Assembly: GCF_023838525.1 (NCBI RefSeq)
Contig: NZ_JAHUQD010000004.1
Span: 1 to 64,000, forward strand
Reading direction: 5' to 3'
DNA from: Caldicoprobacter algeriensis
Lineage (GTDB): Bacteria; Bacillota; Clostridia; Caldicoprobacterales; Caldicoprobacteraceae
DNA: 64,000 nt
Under the pieces are notes generated by a model. It was not told the origin of the DNA. It made no database searches and worked only from the letters and a program-made list of their open reading frames with translations. Both the position numbers and the translations under genes were made by a program. Positions 44,356-53,401 of this stretch are shown here, in pieces; position 1 is the stretch's first letter, and each line of letters begins with the position of its first letter.

Positions 44356-45620
44356 TTATCCTCCCCTGAATACTTTATCCTAGAGCTATAAATCATGGTA
44401 CCCGTACGCCTTATCTTGAAATCCACCTCCGTGTATATCTCGGCGTCCTTGTAATGGCTGTTCCAGTCATAAGCCTCCCATTCCTGTATGGTTTCAAACT
44501 TTTTTACGGCGGTATGGCCAAAGTGAAACACGTCGCAGTTAAGCTGCTGCGTCTTTTCAATCGCCTTAGCCAATTCTCTCTTTATAAACCTCTCAAAAGC
44601 TCTTTCTATTACCGGCAACATCTCAGGGGTCTCATAGTGAATTCCGCTCTGAATGCTGTGTATGTCCCCTTCAAGGTATATCTTTAAACTAACAAAAGGC
44701 TTTTCGCCCTCAAACCATACCTTTATATCAGGCCGCCTTGCCTCCCTCACCTCAAGGTCCACGTTGAGTTCCGGCCGTTTGGGATCCGGGATGGTGTACG
44801 TTCCCTTCTCAAAAGCCCCCTTCGCCATAGCCAGCAACCGGCTCTCATGCCCCGTAAGCTTGCCTACCATCCTGTCACCGTTAAACACAGCCAACCCTAA
44901 AAGCTCAACCTTGCTTCCTTTTTTGCGCGGCACATCTCCCGCATAATAGTCACCGGGTATATTATATTTTGTATCCCACTTAGGCCCTTTCTCTATAAAG
45001 TTTCCACCTTTGTTCACCGCTGCCAGGACGGCTATGGGCTGATGGTATGGCGATGTCATGCAGTCGTGCAGATCGTACAAGGTAAGGTCTGCAAACAGCC
45101 CCGTTTCCCGTGCCTGGTTTATCAAGTTTTCGCACATCCTGGTTATATCGCTCCCACCAAACGGTTCCAGCAGCTCAACAAACTCGGCCGCGCTTTCTCT
45201 GGCAATCAGCAGGCGGGTGCTGTACCTGATGGAGCTGTTTCTGACTATGGGGGCCAAAAATTCTCCTATCAGCCCGGCTTTGGCAATATCTTCAGAAATA
45301 ACAATAAACTGCACATGCATAAAGTCGAGCGTCCTAGGTATGTTTGTGTTGGCTAATTCCAGGGCCGCACTGAAGGAAGGAGCATCAATGGTCAGGGTTT
45401 TATAGTTCAAACCACCGCCGGGAGATTCGCCGCCTTCTCCCTGTGCCCCGCCGGCTTCAAAGGCTGGAAATTTAAAAGTAACCCTGAACTTATCCGATAT
45501 CCCCCTGTCTATGCCTATCAACAAAATATAGGCAGCGTCGTTGATATCCCTGGCATCGTAACAGCCAGCCAGCATAAGTAGTATGATGCACAGCAATACC
45601 ACAGCCACTATCTTCTTCAT
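44352..45620 (-). CDS. gerAC: Spore germination lipoprotein, Ger(x)C family
   Basis: C-subunit of the germinant receptor, anchored on the outer face of the inner spore membrane. The 422 residues begin with a lipoprotein signal, VLLCIILLMLAGCYDARDIN (Cys about 19), followed by ILLIGIDRG near 35-45, the family DFMHVQFIVISEDIAKAG segment near 115, and a C-terminal domain to 422. ATG 45620 follows GAAGGG and overlaps the TGA of the B-subunit gene (ATGA). It completes the A-B-C operon. Confidence 0.92.
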   Translation of the reverse strand: MKKIVAVVLLCIILLMLAGCYDARDINDAAYILLIGIDRGISDKFRVTFKFPAFEAGGAQGEGGESPGGGLNYKTLTIDAPSFSAALELANTNIPRTLDFMHVQFIVISEDIAKAGLIGEFLAPIVRNSSIRYSTRLLIARESAAEFVELLEPFGGSDITRMCENLINQARETGLFADLTLYDLHDCMTSPYHQPIAVLAAVNKGGNFIEKGPKWDTKYNIPGDYYAGDVPRKKGSKVELLGLAVFNGDRMVGKLTGHESRLLAMAKGAFEKGTYTIPDPKRPELNVDLEVREARRPDIKVWFEGEKPFVSLKIYLEGDIHSIQSGIHYETPEMLPVIERAFERFIKRELAKAIEKTQQLNCDVFHFGHTAVKKFETIQEWEAYDWNSHYKDAEIYTEVDFKIRRTGTMIYSSRIKYSGEDK

Positions 45621-46711
45621 GCCTGCCAACCCTTCTTTTTAGTCAACGCCGTCATCAGCAAAGCTATAGAGGGTAGCACATAGAATACCACCCAGCCAAA
45701 CTCTCTTAAATATCTTATGTAAAACTGTACCAGCTCAACAATGTTTGAAGGAATCAACGATAGGGCAATCATTATAAACGAAAATGGGACTGTGATGGGC
45801 CTTATATCATCTATTTTGAAAAGATAAGAGTATATAAGCAACACCATATAAAACAATAAAGGTATGGATATCAAGGTACTGATGTTCCAGATAAATAGGA
45901 ACAGCGATTCCACTCTCTGGAAAAAGACCCCATAATGAATAAGTGACGCCCCGGCATACAAGGGCGCAGTAAGCTCCTTGCTAAAAGGATATGTAAAGAT
46001 CAAAGTTAACCCAAGCTGCATCAAAAGCATGAGAGAAGCTGCAATAATTAAGCTGGTATATCCTACCTTCCTTATATCCTGTATACCATGCAGCGACTTG
46101 GCGAATATGGCAACGAGGGTTATTTCACCATATATCGAACTTCTCAAAAACCCCTGAACAAGGGTGTTTTTCAGCCCATACCCAAGTAACGGATAAATAC
46201 GGTAAAATCGAAAGAATCTGGATGAAAGCATCAGCAATATTATAAATCCCACCAGCATTACATAGCCAGCAAGCTTTGAATACCTGGTTATATTCTCCAG
46301 CCCTATAAAGCTCAAAATAACCGCAGTTACGGCCAGCGAACCTATCAAATAGACCGGTGGAGTTTTAGGAAACACATATATCTTTATTATTTCAACATAC
46401 TCCCTCAAATTCATTGCAGCAGAAAACAGCAATACAAAAGCTACCGTAAAAGAAAATCCAAAACCGATGTACCTGCCAAACACATCGTCATATATCTCCA
46501 TTATATTTTTCCCTGGAAATCGTTTGAGCAGAAAATACACAGCAGTAAAACCCAAAGCTGCAACAGCCGCACTTACCAACACCATATACCATCCGGCTGT
46601 TCCCACTTTTCTCACTATCATATTGGGGTCTGTGAAAAATTCCTTTGCCATGCAGGCAATTACCAGAGCAGAAATGGCTTCTTTATTCCCAAATTTACCT
46701 TGTCCTACCAA
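45617..46711 (-). CDS. gerAB: Spore germination permease-like protein, GerAB family
   Basis: B-subunit of the germinant receptor, 364 residues with ten membrane helices of the amino-acid permease fold. AISALVIACMAKEFFTDPN at the start and KRFPGKNIMEIYDDVFGRY near 65-83 are characteristic. It is thought to bind the small germinant. TTG 46711 follows AGGGGTGA. Three bases separate it from gerAA and ATGA joins it to gerAC. A late sporulation promoter is expected but not identified here. Confidence 0.92.
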   Translation of the reverse strand: MVGQGKFGNKEAISALVIACMAKEFFTDPNMIVRKVGTAGWYMVLVSAAVAALGFTAVYFLLKRFPGKNIMEIYDDVFGRYIGFGFSFTVAFVLLFSAAMNLREYVEIIKIYVFPKTPPVYLIGSLAVTAVILSFIGLENITRYSKLAGYVMLVGFIILLMLSSRFFRFYRIYPLLGYGLKNTLVQGFLRSSIYGEITLVAIFAKSLHGIQDIRKVGYTSLIIAASLMLLMQLGLTLIFTYPFSKELTAPLYAGASLIHYGVFFQRVESLFLFIWNISTLISIPLLFYMVLLIYSYLFKIDDIRPITVPFSFIMIALSLIPSNIVELVQFYIRYLREFGWVVFYVLPSIALLMTALTKKKGWQA

Positions 46712-46714
46712 TTG

Positions 46715-48565
46715 TTATTCACCCCTTTTAGGGTACAAACCGCTTCTCCTGCTCACTGTATCCATGTAATCTCCCGCTACCAACTCTTTGTACAGGGGTT
46801 TCCTCAAAATCAAATCGCTGCTGCGCCTTGTCTTGGGGGTAAAAGGCGCCAGAAACGGCACCCCAAACGACTTCATGCTGCAAGTCAAAACCAGCAAAAT
46901 AGTCAGACCCACCGAAATGCCATAAAACCCCAGAACAGCGCCCATGAAGATGAAGAAAAACCTCACAATCCTTATGGCCATTGCCAGGGAATAATTGGGT
47001 ATGACGAAATTTCCGATTCCTGTTATCGCCACAATGATGATGAGTATGGGGCTTACAAGCCCTGCCGCAACGGCAGCCTGTCCCAGTATTAAAGCCCCTA
47101 TAATGCCCAAAGTCTGACCTATAAGCCCTGGAACCCTAATGCCGCCCTCGCGAATCAGCTCAAACGCAATCTCCATAAGCAGCACCTCAACCACGACAGG
47201 AAATGGAACGGCTTCCCTCATCTTGAGTATGGACAGCAGAAGTGGAGTTGGAATCATTTCGCTGTGAAACTGCACAAGCGCCATCCAAAGCCCTGGCACC
47301 AGCGAAGCAATTAGCACCCCGATAAACCGGGTAAGCCGGATAAACGTCCCGTACTGCCACCTAAGCATCGTATCCTCCGAGGAATGCAAAAGGTGAAAGA
47401 ATGTAACGGGCACCGCCATTACAAAAGGTGAACCCTCACACACTATGACCACCTGTCCCTCCATGATAAAAGAAGCAGCCCTGTCGGGCCTTTCGGTACT
47501 TATCACCTGTGGAAAAAGCATAAAAGGATTGTCCTCCAGAAGTTGTTCCAGCATTCCGCTTGATTCCACAAAATCGTATTTTATATTCCTTATACGCCTT
47601 TTAACCTCTTGCACCAATTCAGGGTCTGCGGTGTCATCCAAATAAACCAAAGCACAGTTGATCCTATTTTTGTTGCCCACCGGCAGAATTTCGGTTATCA
47701 AGTTTTCGCTCTTTATTATTTTCCTGAGCAATGAAAGGTTGGTCCTCAAATTCTCGGTAAAGCCCTCCTGCGGTCCCCTTATAACATTCTCAGTCCTGGG
47801 AGCCTCAATATTTCTTTTTTCAAAGCCCCGGCTCTCAATCAAAAGTGCTTCGCTACAACCATCAACAAACAGGGCAGTTACGCCGTTGAGAATTTGAGGA
47901 ATTATTCTGCTGTACTCTTTAATCCTGGTCACTTGATAGATGGATATCACATTTCTGATTATGTAATCCATGACGTCGCCTTGGCTGAATTCTTTAAAAT
48001 TGCCTTCGTCCATAAGCTGTGGCAGAACAAACTGGTTAATGACCGTCTTGTCCATCATTCCATCTACAAACACCAAGAAGGCTTTGAGCCTTTTTGCGAC
48101 GTTGAACTCCCTAATGACTATATCCTGATTTTTTGGTACGCTGAACCTCTGCCTTATATATTCCATATTAACGTCAATATTTGAAGCCACCATGCCGTTT
48201 TTGATTAAATCAACATCTCTCTTTTCGAGTCCTCTCCACTGGCTACTCTGCCCTGCCCTTTTCTTTTGCCTGTTTCTCCTTCTTATTACAACAGTTGGCT
48301 TAACTGTGCCAGTAACAGTACCATTCGCTTGTCCACCGGCACCAGCAGTGCGGCAATTTCCCTGATTGTTTTGTTGAACTTGTTTGTCATCTGCCTGCTT
48401 CAAAATCTTCTGCCAGTCTATTCCTTCGCTGGCGTTGTCCTGGCCATCATTTCCCCCGCCATTTTTCGGCGGCTGGCTTTCTTCTCCCAAATATTCTTCT
48501 GTAGCGAATTTTTGAAGAGGCTTGTATGTAAAAAGGTCAATAACGGCCCTTAAAATGTTTGGCAT
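46715..48565 (-). CDS. gerAA: Spore germination protein, GerAA family
   Basis: A-subunit of the germinant receptor, 616 residues. Residues about 30-115 are an unusual Gln/Asn/Gly-rich then Arg-rich linker (QQNNQGNCRTAG; RRRNRQKKR). The cytoplasmic GerA domain follows, with DVDLIKNGMVASNIDVN and FPQVISTERPDRAA near 365, then about five membrane helices at 385-560, for example IPTPLLLSILKMREAVPFP. ATG 48565 follows AAGGTG at eight bases and is preferred over GTG 48574. First gene of the operon. Confidence 0.92.
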   Translation of the reverse strand: MPNILRAVIDLFTYKPLQKFATEEYLGEESQPPKNGGGNDGQDNASEGIDWQKILKQADDKQVQQNNQGNCRTAGAGGQANGTVTGTVKPTVVIRRRNRQKKRAGQSSQWRGLEKRDVDLIKNGMVASNIDVNMEYIRQRFSVPKNQDIVIREFNVAKRLKAFLVFVDGMMDKTVINQFVLPQLMDEGNFKEFSQGDVMDYIIRNVISIYQVTRIKEYSRIIPQILNGVTALFVDGCSEALLIESRGFEKRNIEAPRTENVIRGPQEGFTENLRTNLSLLRKIIKSENLITEILPVGNKNRINCALVYLDDTADPELVQEVKRRIRNIKYDFVESSGMLEQLLEDNPFMLFPQVISTERPDRAASFIMEGQVVIVCEGSPFVMAVPVTFFHLLHSSEDTMLRWQYGTFIRLTRFIGVLIASLVPGLWMALVQFHSEMIPTPLLLSILKMREAVPFPVVVEVLLMEIAFELIREGGIRVPGLIGQTLGIIGALILGQAAVAAGLVSPILIIIVAITGIGNFVIPNYSLAMAIRIVRFFFIFMGAVLGFYGISVGLTILLVLTCSMKSFGVPFLAPFTPKTRRSSDLILRKPLYKELVAGDYMDTVSRRSGLYPKRGE

Positions 48566-48715
48566 ACTCATCACACCTTTTCAGGTTACCCACAAATAAA
48601 CTCTAAAGTTTATTATAGCGTCCCAAAAAATATTTATGCTTATATTGCCAGCACAAACTTTAAGACCAGCTTGAAGAGGTGGATAAATGCAGTGATACAA
48701 CGTGGTTCTGTGAAA

Positions 48716-48745
48716 ACAAAAAACCTTCGGGAATTTTCCGAAGGT
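48716..48745 (-). terminator. Terminator of the tRNA-Val gene
   Basis: Stem ACCTTCGG/CCGAAGGT (48723-48730 and 48738-48745), 7-base loop, followed on the minus strand by TTTTTTG. It lies 12 bases beyond the tRNA 3' end. Confidence 0.85.
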
Positions 48746-48756
48746 CTCATTTTCAC

Positions 48757-48832
48757 TGGTGGGACCTACTGGACTCGAACCAGTGGCCTCCACAATGTGA
48801 GTGTGGCGCTCTCCCAGCTGAGCTAAGGTCCC
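48757..48832 (-). tRNA. tRNA-Val (anticodon CAC)
   Basis: A 76-base cloverleaf with encoded CCA. Acceptor arms GGGACCT/AGGTCCC pair fully; the D-stem is GCTC/GAGC; the anticodon stem CCACA/TGTGG encloses CTCACAT with anticodon CAC; the T-stem ACTGG/CCAGT encloses TTCGAGT. It reads GUG valine codons. It is a single tRNA gene with its own promoter and terminator. A 110-codon open frame running across it is a shadow. Confidence 0.96.
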
Positions 48833-48856
48833 GCCTCTATTAAACTTTACATTGTT

Positions 48857-48886
48857 ATTATATACCCTGAACTTCGCATTTGTCAA
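48857..48886 (-). promoter_or_regulatory. Promoter of the tRNA-Val gene
   Basis: Minus strand: TTGACA (48886-48881), 18-base spacer, TATAAT (48862-48857). Both boxes are consensus, as expected for a stable RNA gene; transcription would start about 20 bases before the tRNA. Confidence 0.8.
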
Positions 48887-48925
48887 TAGGGAAAAACTTA
48901 TCGGCTCCGCCACATTTCAAGCTAC

Positions 48926-49771
48926 TCAAAAACCTGACCTGCCTTCATGCAACACATCCACCATATCCTCCGAACACATTCTGTGAAAGAATGCATATGC
49001 ATAATATGGCAAACGCCCCACAAACAGGGCAAACGCAAACAAAAATGGCAGATACAGCGGCCAGGGCAGCAGCTTAAATTCAATTGGAAGATAAGCGGTA
49101 TACAGATAATTGCTGCCTATAAGCATATTTACTATTCCGGTAAGTACCGCACATATTATAAGAACGCAATATGCCTTTTTCACATTTCTTATATCAGGCT
49201 GATAGTTTAAATAGGGAAGCATAAATGCGATAAAACCCATGGCCGTGTGATAAAGCAGGCTTTGAATGCTTCTAAAATGAAATACCGGGTATTCGCTAAG
49301 CGTGGGAAGTGGAAGTATTAGGGCGAGCACAAAGCCTACTGTCCCGTACGCATACACGAATTCACACATATATTCTCCCATCTTCCAGATCCACCTTGAA
49401 GTTTCAGCAATGCTGGATGTATCAGAATAGTCAAGCGGTTGGCCCTCATTGCGTTGCAGCAAAAGCGCCAGGGGAATGGCAAACATTTGTATACCGCAAA
49501 GCTGAAGAGGCAAATCTTCTTTTATGTTAAAAATCCCCATATAGACATCCCATACAAATCTGAAAATATTAAGAAAAACAAGAAAGGCATAAGCCCAAAC
49601 AGACCATAAAAACCGCAAACGATACTCCTTCTGCTTGACATGGCCAACAGCTATATAAACCACTATAAACAGAAACAGCATTGCCGAGATGTGCAAAGTA
49701 GTGAAAGGCCTGTAAGGACCGTTTTGCAAAATTAGCGGGTCATCTTTACCGGCAAAGAATAGCTTAAACAC
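48926..49771 (-). CDS. TIGR02206/YwaF-type integral membrane protein
   Basis: A 281-residue protein with seven or eight helices. LPLQLCGIQMFAIPLALLL near 88-106 and LLYHTAMGFIAFMLPYLNY near 180-200 match my memory of the YwaF-like family of unknown function, which has the conserved LPLhLC motif. An odd hydrophilic insertion (QRNEGQPLDYSDTSS) lies near residue 107. It is a single gene between the tRNA and a repeat element. Confidence 0.7.
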   Translation of the reverse strand: MFKLFFAGKDDPLILQNGPYRPFTTLHISAMLFLFIVVYIAVGHVKQKEYRLRFLWSVWAYAFLVFLNIFRFVWDVYMGIFNIKEDLPLQLCGIQMFAIPLALLLQRNEGQPLDYSDTSSIAETSRWIWKMGEYMCEFVYAYGTVGFVLALILPLPTLSEYPVFHFRSIQSLLYHTAMGFIAFMLPYLNYQPDIRNVKKAYCVLIICAVLTGIVNMLIGSNYLYTAYLPIEFKLLPWPLYLPFLFAFALFVGRLPYYAYAFFHRMCSEDMVDVLHEGRSGF

Positions 49772-49797
49772 GGTAAATCCCCCTTTTATTTAGGCCA

Positions 49798-49924
49798 AAA
49801 CGTTCTCGAAAAGTCTAAGACCTTTATTATAACTTGTCTGCAGGTTCGGCCTTTGGGACTTCATTATGGTGCAATGTTGCTCTACAAACTCAATCATTAT
49901 GCGTATCACTTTTCAAGAGTATTC
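49798..49924 (+). mobile_element. MITE-like repeat, copy 2
   Basis: A 127-base relative of the element at 39919-40062. Left end AACGTTCTCGAAAAGT (49799-49814) and right end ACTTTTCAAG (49908-49917) are inverted repeats; inside, stretches such as TGCAGGTTCGG and CTACAAA match copy 1 in order, with two gaps accounting for the shorter length. No clear target duplication is seen (GGCCA against AGAAC). No coding capacity. Confidence 0.6.
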
Positions 49925-49953
49925 AGAACAACCTAACAAAAAAGCATCACAAA

Positions 49954-50484
49954 CTACAGGTTGCTGGCATTCTCATATATGGCCTCTATCTCTTGTGGTT
50001 TTAACAGCTTGCTTATGGCATAGGCTATGATGATGATTCCGGGTATATTGACAAAAAGCCTCGTCAACGCAAATTTGACACCTAAAGCACTCATCTCAAA
50101 TAAAAACATAGGAATTTTAGTGGTAGACCAAGCACCCAAAAATATCAAGATATTGGAAAACTTGGCTCCTTTTTTCATGAATACTGCAGCTACTGGAAAA
50201 GCCCCGTATAAAGGCCCTGCAGCAGCTGAACCCAGGAGGATAGAAAGAAGGATCCCCTTCAATCCCGAATTTTCACCCAGATACTTCACCATTGTCTCCC
50301 TTGGCACCCAAACATCAAGCAGCCCAAGCAAAACAAAAATAGGTGGAATAACCAGCAGCATCTCTTTGAAACTATATCCGGTAACCTGCAACGCCTTAAT
50401 ACCCAGTTCCCTGTTTATAATCATCAACAAAGCGGTTATACCTATAGTTATTATAAAAAATCTGTACCTCTTTATCAAATTCAT
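49954..50484 (-). CDS. Half-size permease (ArsP/DUF318-like), second of a pair
   Basis: A 176-residue membrane protein with about four or five helices and the family loop GSAAAGPLYGAFPVAAVFMKKG split here as GSAAAGPLYGAFPVAAVF near 95-112. A full ArsP-like permease has two such halves in one chain; here each half has its own gene. ATG overlaps the TGA of the partner (ATGA), which suggests a heterodimer. Substrate unknown; metalloid or thiol-conjugate export is inferred from the neighbourhood. Confidence 0.8.
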   Translation of the reverse strand: MNLIKRYRFFIITIGITALLMIINRELGIKALQVTGYSFKEMLLVIPPIFVLLGLLDVWVPRETMVKYLGENSGLKGILLSILLGSAAAGPLYGAFPVAAVFMKKGAKFSNILIFLGAWSTTKIPMFLFEMSALGVKFALTRLFVNIPGIIIIAYAISKLLKPQEIEAIYENASNL

Positions 50485-50966
50485 ATGCCGCCCACCACCT
50501 TTCCTATGACATATGCCACTATGAACGAGAACAGATAAGCCAGTAAATTCCTCAAAATAGCCACATTTTTACCAAAATATTTAACTTCCACCGGAAAGGT
50601 GACTACCCCCACCATCATCAATGAAGATATAAAAGCCCCTATCTGCATATAACCTGCTCCGCTTTTAAGCAGCATGGCCGCTGTCGGAAAAGCAACAAAC
50701 CCTGGGATTAAAGTAATAGCCCCCACGACCGATGCCAGGAATACACCCCACCATCCAGAAGAGCTCCCTATAATTTTGCTGATAACTTCAGGATTCAAAA
50801 CAGCCAGTAAAATCCCTACCAGCATTATAACCCCTAAAAACTGCGGGAGTATGTTTTCAAAGGCCTTCCATCCCTTCTTTAATGCCTTCAATGTCTTTTC
50901 CCTATCCTTGTAAAATGATAATAGAACGAGTACGATAGTGATAGCATACAGCATTAAGTTTCCCAT
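50481..50966 (-). CDS. Half-size permease (ArsP/DUF318-like), first of a pair
   Basis: A 161-residue membrane protein with four or five helices. GAITLIPGFVAFPTAAMLLKSG (in part GAITLIPGFVAFPTAAML) near 85-105 corresponds to the Pro-Gly loop of the partner protein, supporting a shared origin. The start ATG follows GAGGAATTTT. It is coupled to the partner by ATGA and belongs to the cluster with the thioredoxin, ArsP-like, ArsR and ArsC genes. Confidence 0.8.
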   Translation of the reverse strand: MGNLMLYAITIVLVLLSFYKDREKTLKALKKGWKAFENILPQFLGVIMLVGILLAVLNPEVISKIIGSSSGWWGVFLASVVGAITLIPGFVAFPTAAMLLKSGAGYMQIGAFISSLMMVGVVTFPVEVKYFGKNVAILRNLLAYLFSFIVAYVIGKVVGGI

Positions 50967-51254
50967 AAAATTCCTCCTCGTTAATCTGTATCTTAATCTG
51001 CATCGACAACACCTAGGTCGAAATGGATGCCGCTACAAGTTTACTTGCTTAGCTACAGCTCCATATTATTTATCATATAACATTTTTCGCTTCAAGATCC
51101 CAAATTCCTTTTAATTCAGCAAAATTAGCTATGGATCAGAATCAAAAATTGGTCTTAAGAAGGTATAGAAAAATGGGAAGCTTTAGGCAAGTTACCTATA
51201 AATGCTTCCCAAAAATCTTAAAAAATCTTTGTCATATCATGTTTCACGCGCGCT

Positions 51255-51503
51255 TCACATCTCATCCTGTATGAGCTTCTTTATCTCCTCCTTGCCGGGG
51301 ACCCTACCAAATGCCTTTACCTTGCCGTTGATAACCAGCCCCGGAGTCATCATTATATTGTACTCCATAATCTTGTCAATTTCAGTGACCTTTTCAATGG
51401 TAGCGTCAATCCCTAACTCGCTCACAGCTTCACTGGCATTTTTCTCAAGCATCTTGCATTTAGGGCATCCTGTCCCCAGAATCTTTATATCCACATACTT
51501 CAC
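51255..51503 (-). CDS. Small thioredoxin-like redox protein
   Basis: An 82-residue thioredoxin-fold protein with CPKC near residues 13-16 (GTGCPKCKMLEKN), the cis-Pro in MMTPGLVING near 52-61 and a C-terminal helix. This is the archaeal/bacterial small-thioredoxin type often encoded with permeases of the ArsP family and with metalloid genes. ATG follows GGGGAGG. It may reduce a thiol of the nearby permease or ArsC. Confidence 0.88.
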   Translation of the reverse strand: MKYVDIKILGTGCPKCKMLEKNASEAVSELGIDATIEKVTEIDKIMEYNIMMTPGLVINGKVKAFGRVPGKEEIKKLIQDEM

Positions 51504-51775
51504 CTCCCCATTAGGTCATACTATATTCATATTCTAAAAAAGTTCAAAGTCATAATTTTTTGTTTGTTTTATGAGTCAACTTTTAAATCTAAACATTAAT
51601 TCCCTTTAAACTTCATCCTTCAATGTTGCAATTATCGTATACTGAGTCTTTGCTTCCTAAACACTTTTCCAAAACATCGAGTCATAATATGCAGATTGAC
51701 TATCAAAGCTCTAAACCCACCACTTAACAAATACATTACGTCAGTTGTAAATATAAATATATCAACTTACAAATT

Positions 51776-52948
51776 TTACCCAACTATAAAACCAAATATC
51801 ATCCCGGTTATGGTAGCGAATATGATTACCAGGGATACATATACAATAGTCTTCTTTGTGCCCAGCACGCTCCTTATAACCAACATGCTGGGAAGGCTAA
51901 GCGCTGGGCCGGCCAGCAGAAGTGCCAGAGCCGGGCCTTTTCCCATTCCTGAACCCAGTAACCCCTGCAATATAGGCACTTCGGTGAGGGTGGCAAAGTA
52001 CATGAATGCCCCAACCACTGAAGCTACAAGATTTGCCAGCAAAGAATTACCTCCAACTACAGCCGAGATATATTTGGAAGGAATAATCCCCGCATCGATA
52101 TTGGGCCTTCCCATAAGGAAACCTGCAACCAAAACCCCTCCAAACAGCAGCGGCAGGATCTGTTTTGCAAAGCTCCAGGTGGCCTCAACCCACGAAATCC
52201 TTTCATCCCGATTAAACCACGTGACCAAGGTATAACCTAAAACGATGAGGAAAAAAGCAGTCAAATACCATTTTACTCTGTAAACCGCCATGAAAAACCC
52301 CACATCCTGAGCCGGCTTACCCCACGCAGCAAAGATCAATATGAATACGAGGCTGGCAAAGTATATGATGTTCTGCAGCGGACTGCGCCCCTCGGCTTCT
52401 TCCACAAACTGTGCCATAGAGCTTTTTGTGCGAGCCTCATCTTCCTTGCGGTATATAGCCGCCATAATAAGGCCTATTATTATAGAAAAAAGCACTGCAC
52501 CTATGGCCCTTGCAATGCCAAGCTCCCATCCCAGAACGCGTGCCGTTAGAATGATAGCAAGTATATTGATGGCAGGCCCTGAATAAAGGAATGCAATAGC
52601 CGGGCCGATACCAGCACCCCTCTTGTATATCCCCGCAAACAGCGGAAGGACTGTACACGAACATACGGCAAGAATAGTGCCCGAAACCGATGCCACAGCA
52701 TATGATACCCATTTTTTGGCTTGACCGCCGAAATACTTAATGACAGCTGCTTGGGATATAAAATTTGAAATTGCACCGGCAATAAACAGCGCCGGTACCA
52801 GGCAGAAGAGCACATGCTCCCTTGCATATTCCTGGAGCATGTAAAACGCCTCAAGTATTGCCGAACTCACTCTAGGATGAGAAAAAGGTATACAGTAGGC
52901 GGCAAGGAATACTCCTACTATTAACGCAAATTTTTTCCATTCCTTCAT
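51776..52948 (-). CDS. ArsP-like (DUF318/UPF0718) permease, full length
   Basis: A 390-residue membrane protein with about ten helices in two halves. CSCTVLPLFAGIYKRGAGIGPA near 100 and the second-half GMGKGPALALLLAGPALSLPSM near 325-345 (partly shown) are the duplicated family loops; the Cys pair CSC and the GPA motifs are typical of ArsP-type efflux or uptake permeases. ATG 52948 follows AAGGAG at nine bases, so upstream starts are dropped. It follows arsR and a ferredoxin gene, fitting metalloid resistance. Confidence 0.85.
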   Translation of the reverse strand: MKEWKKFALIVGVFLAAYCIPFSHPRVSSAILEAFYMLQEYAREHVLFCLVPALFIAGAISNFISQAAVIKYFGGQAKKWVSYAVASVSGTILAVCSCTVLPLFAGIYKRGAGIGPAIAFLYSGPAINILAIILTARVLGWELGIARAIGAVLFSIIIGLIMAAIYRKEDEARTKSSMAQFVEEAEGRSPLQNIIYFASLVFILIFAAWGKPAQDVGFFMAVYRVKWYLTAFFLIVLGYTLVTWFNRDERISWVEATWSFAKQILPLLFGGVLVAGFLMGRPNIDAGIIPSKYISAVVGGNSLLANLVASVVGAFMYFATLTEVPILQGLLGSGMGKGPALALLLAGPALSLPSMLVIRSVLGTKKTIVYVSLVIIFATITGMIFGFIVG

Positions 52949-53014
52949 GGTTTCCATCTCCTTAATACTCATATTTACAAACTTTAATTTTCATAATATT
53001 CCCTTATAGTTGAT

Positions 53015-53031
53015 GTCTGATAATCAGACAC
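53015..53031. promoter_or_regulatory. Palindrome upstream of the ArsP-like permease gene
   Basis: TGTCTGA-TAA-TCAGACA is a perfect 7+7 inverted repeat 67 bases before the permease start. On the minus strand TATAAG lies ten bases further on and could be a -10 box. It differs from the arsR operator at 53751. A second repeat, TGTGGTTT/AAACCACA (53053-53074), may be a hairpin after the ferredoxin gene. Confidence 0.35.
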
Positions 53032-53155
53032 CCATATAAGCACCACCGATAATGTGGTTTACTCACAAACCACACTCATAGCCCACCTTATAACCTAATA
53101 ACGCTGCATAAATAACACTGTTTGTAACTTTAATTAATCCCCATTGTATCACATA

Positions 53156-53401
53156 TTAGCCACAACAACTGCACCCACAATTGCAGCTTCCACCATCCTC
53201 GCCGGCATCCCCTACATAGGCTATTGCCCCCACTGGACACAGGTTACCGCATCCCTTGCAACCTTCTACGCATCCTTCAGGGTAGACCACCACAGGTCTA
53301 TTGCCATCGCGCTTAAACACCCCGTGTTTGCATTTTTCAAGGCAGGCACCGCATTCAATACATTCCTCATAATTTATCACCGGATACCACGTCTTTGACA
53401 T
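53156..53401 (-). CDS. Two-cluster ferredoxin-like protein with Cys-rich tail
   Basis: An 81-residue protein. CIECGACLEKCKHG near 14-27 and CVEGCKGCGNLCPVG near 44-58 supply ligands for two 4Fe-4S clusters; the spacing in the second is unusual. The tail SCNCGCSCCG ends in five Cys, resembling metal-binding tails of metalloid or mercury proteins. ATG follows GGGGGAG and lies inside the end of arsR (25-base overlap). Electron transfer to the permease or redox protection is possible. Confidence 0.85.
   Translation of the reverse strand: MSKTWYPVINYEECIECGACLEKCKHGVFKRDGNRPVVVYPEGCVEGCKGCGNLCPVGAIAYVGDAGEDGGSCNCGCSCCG

Noticed and set aside
48581-48913. 110-codon minus-strand frame across 48581-48913
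   Set aside because: It runs through the tRNA-Val gene and its terminator, so it is a chance frame.
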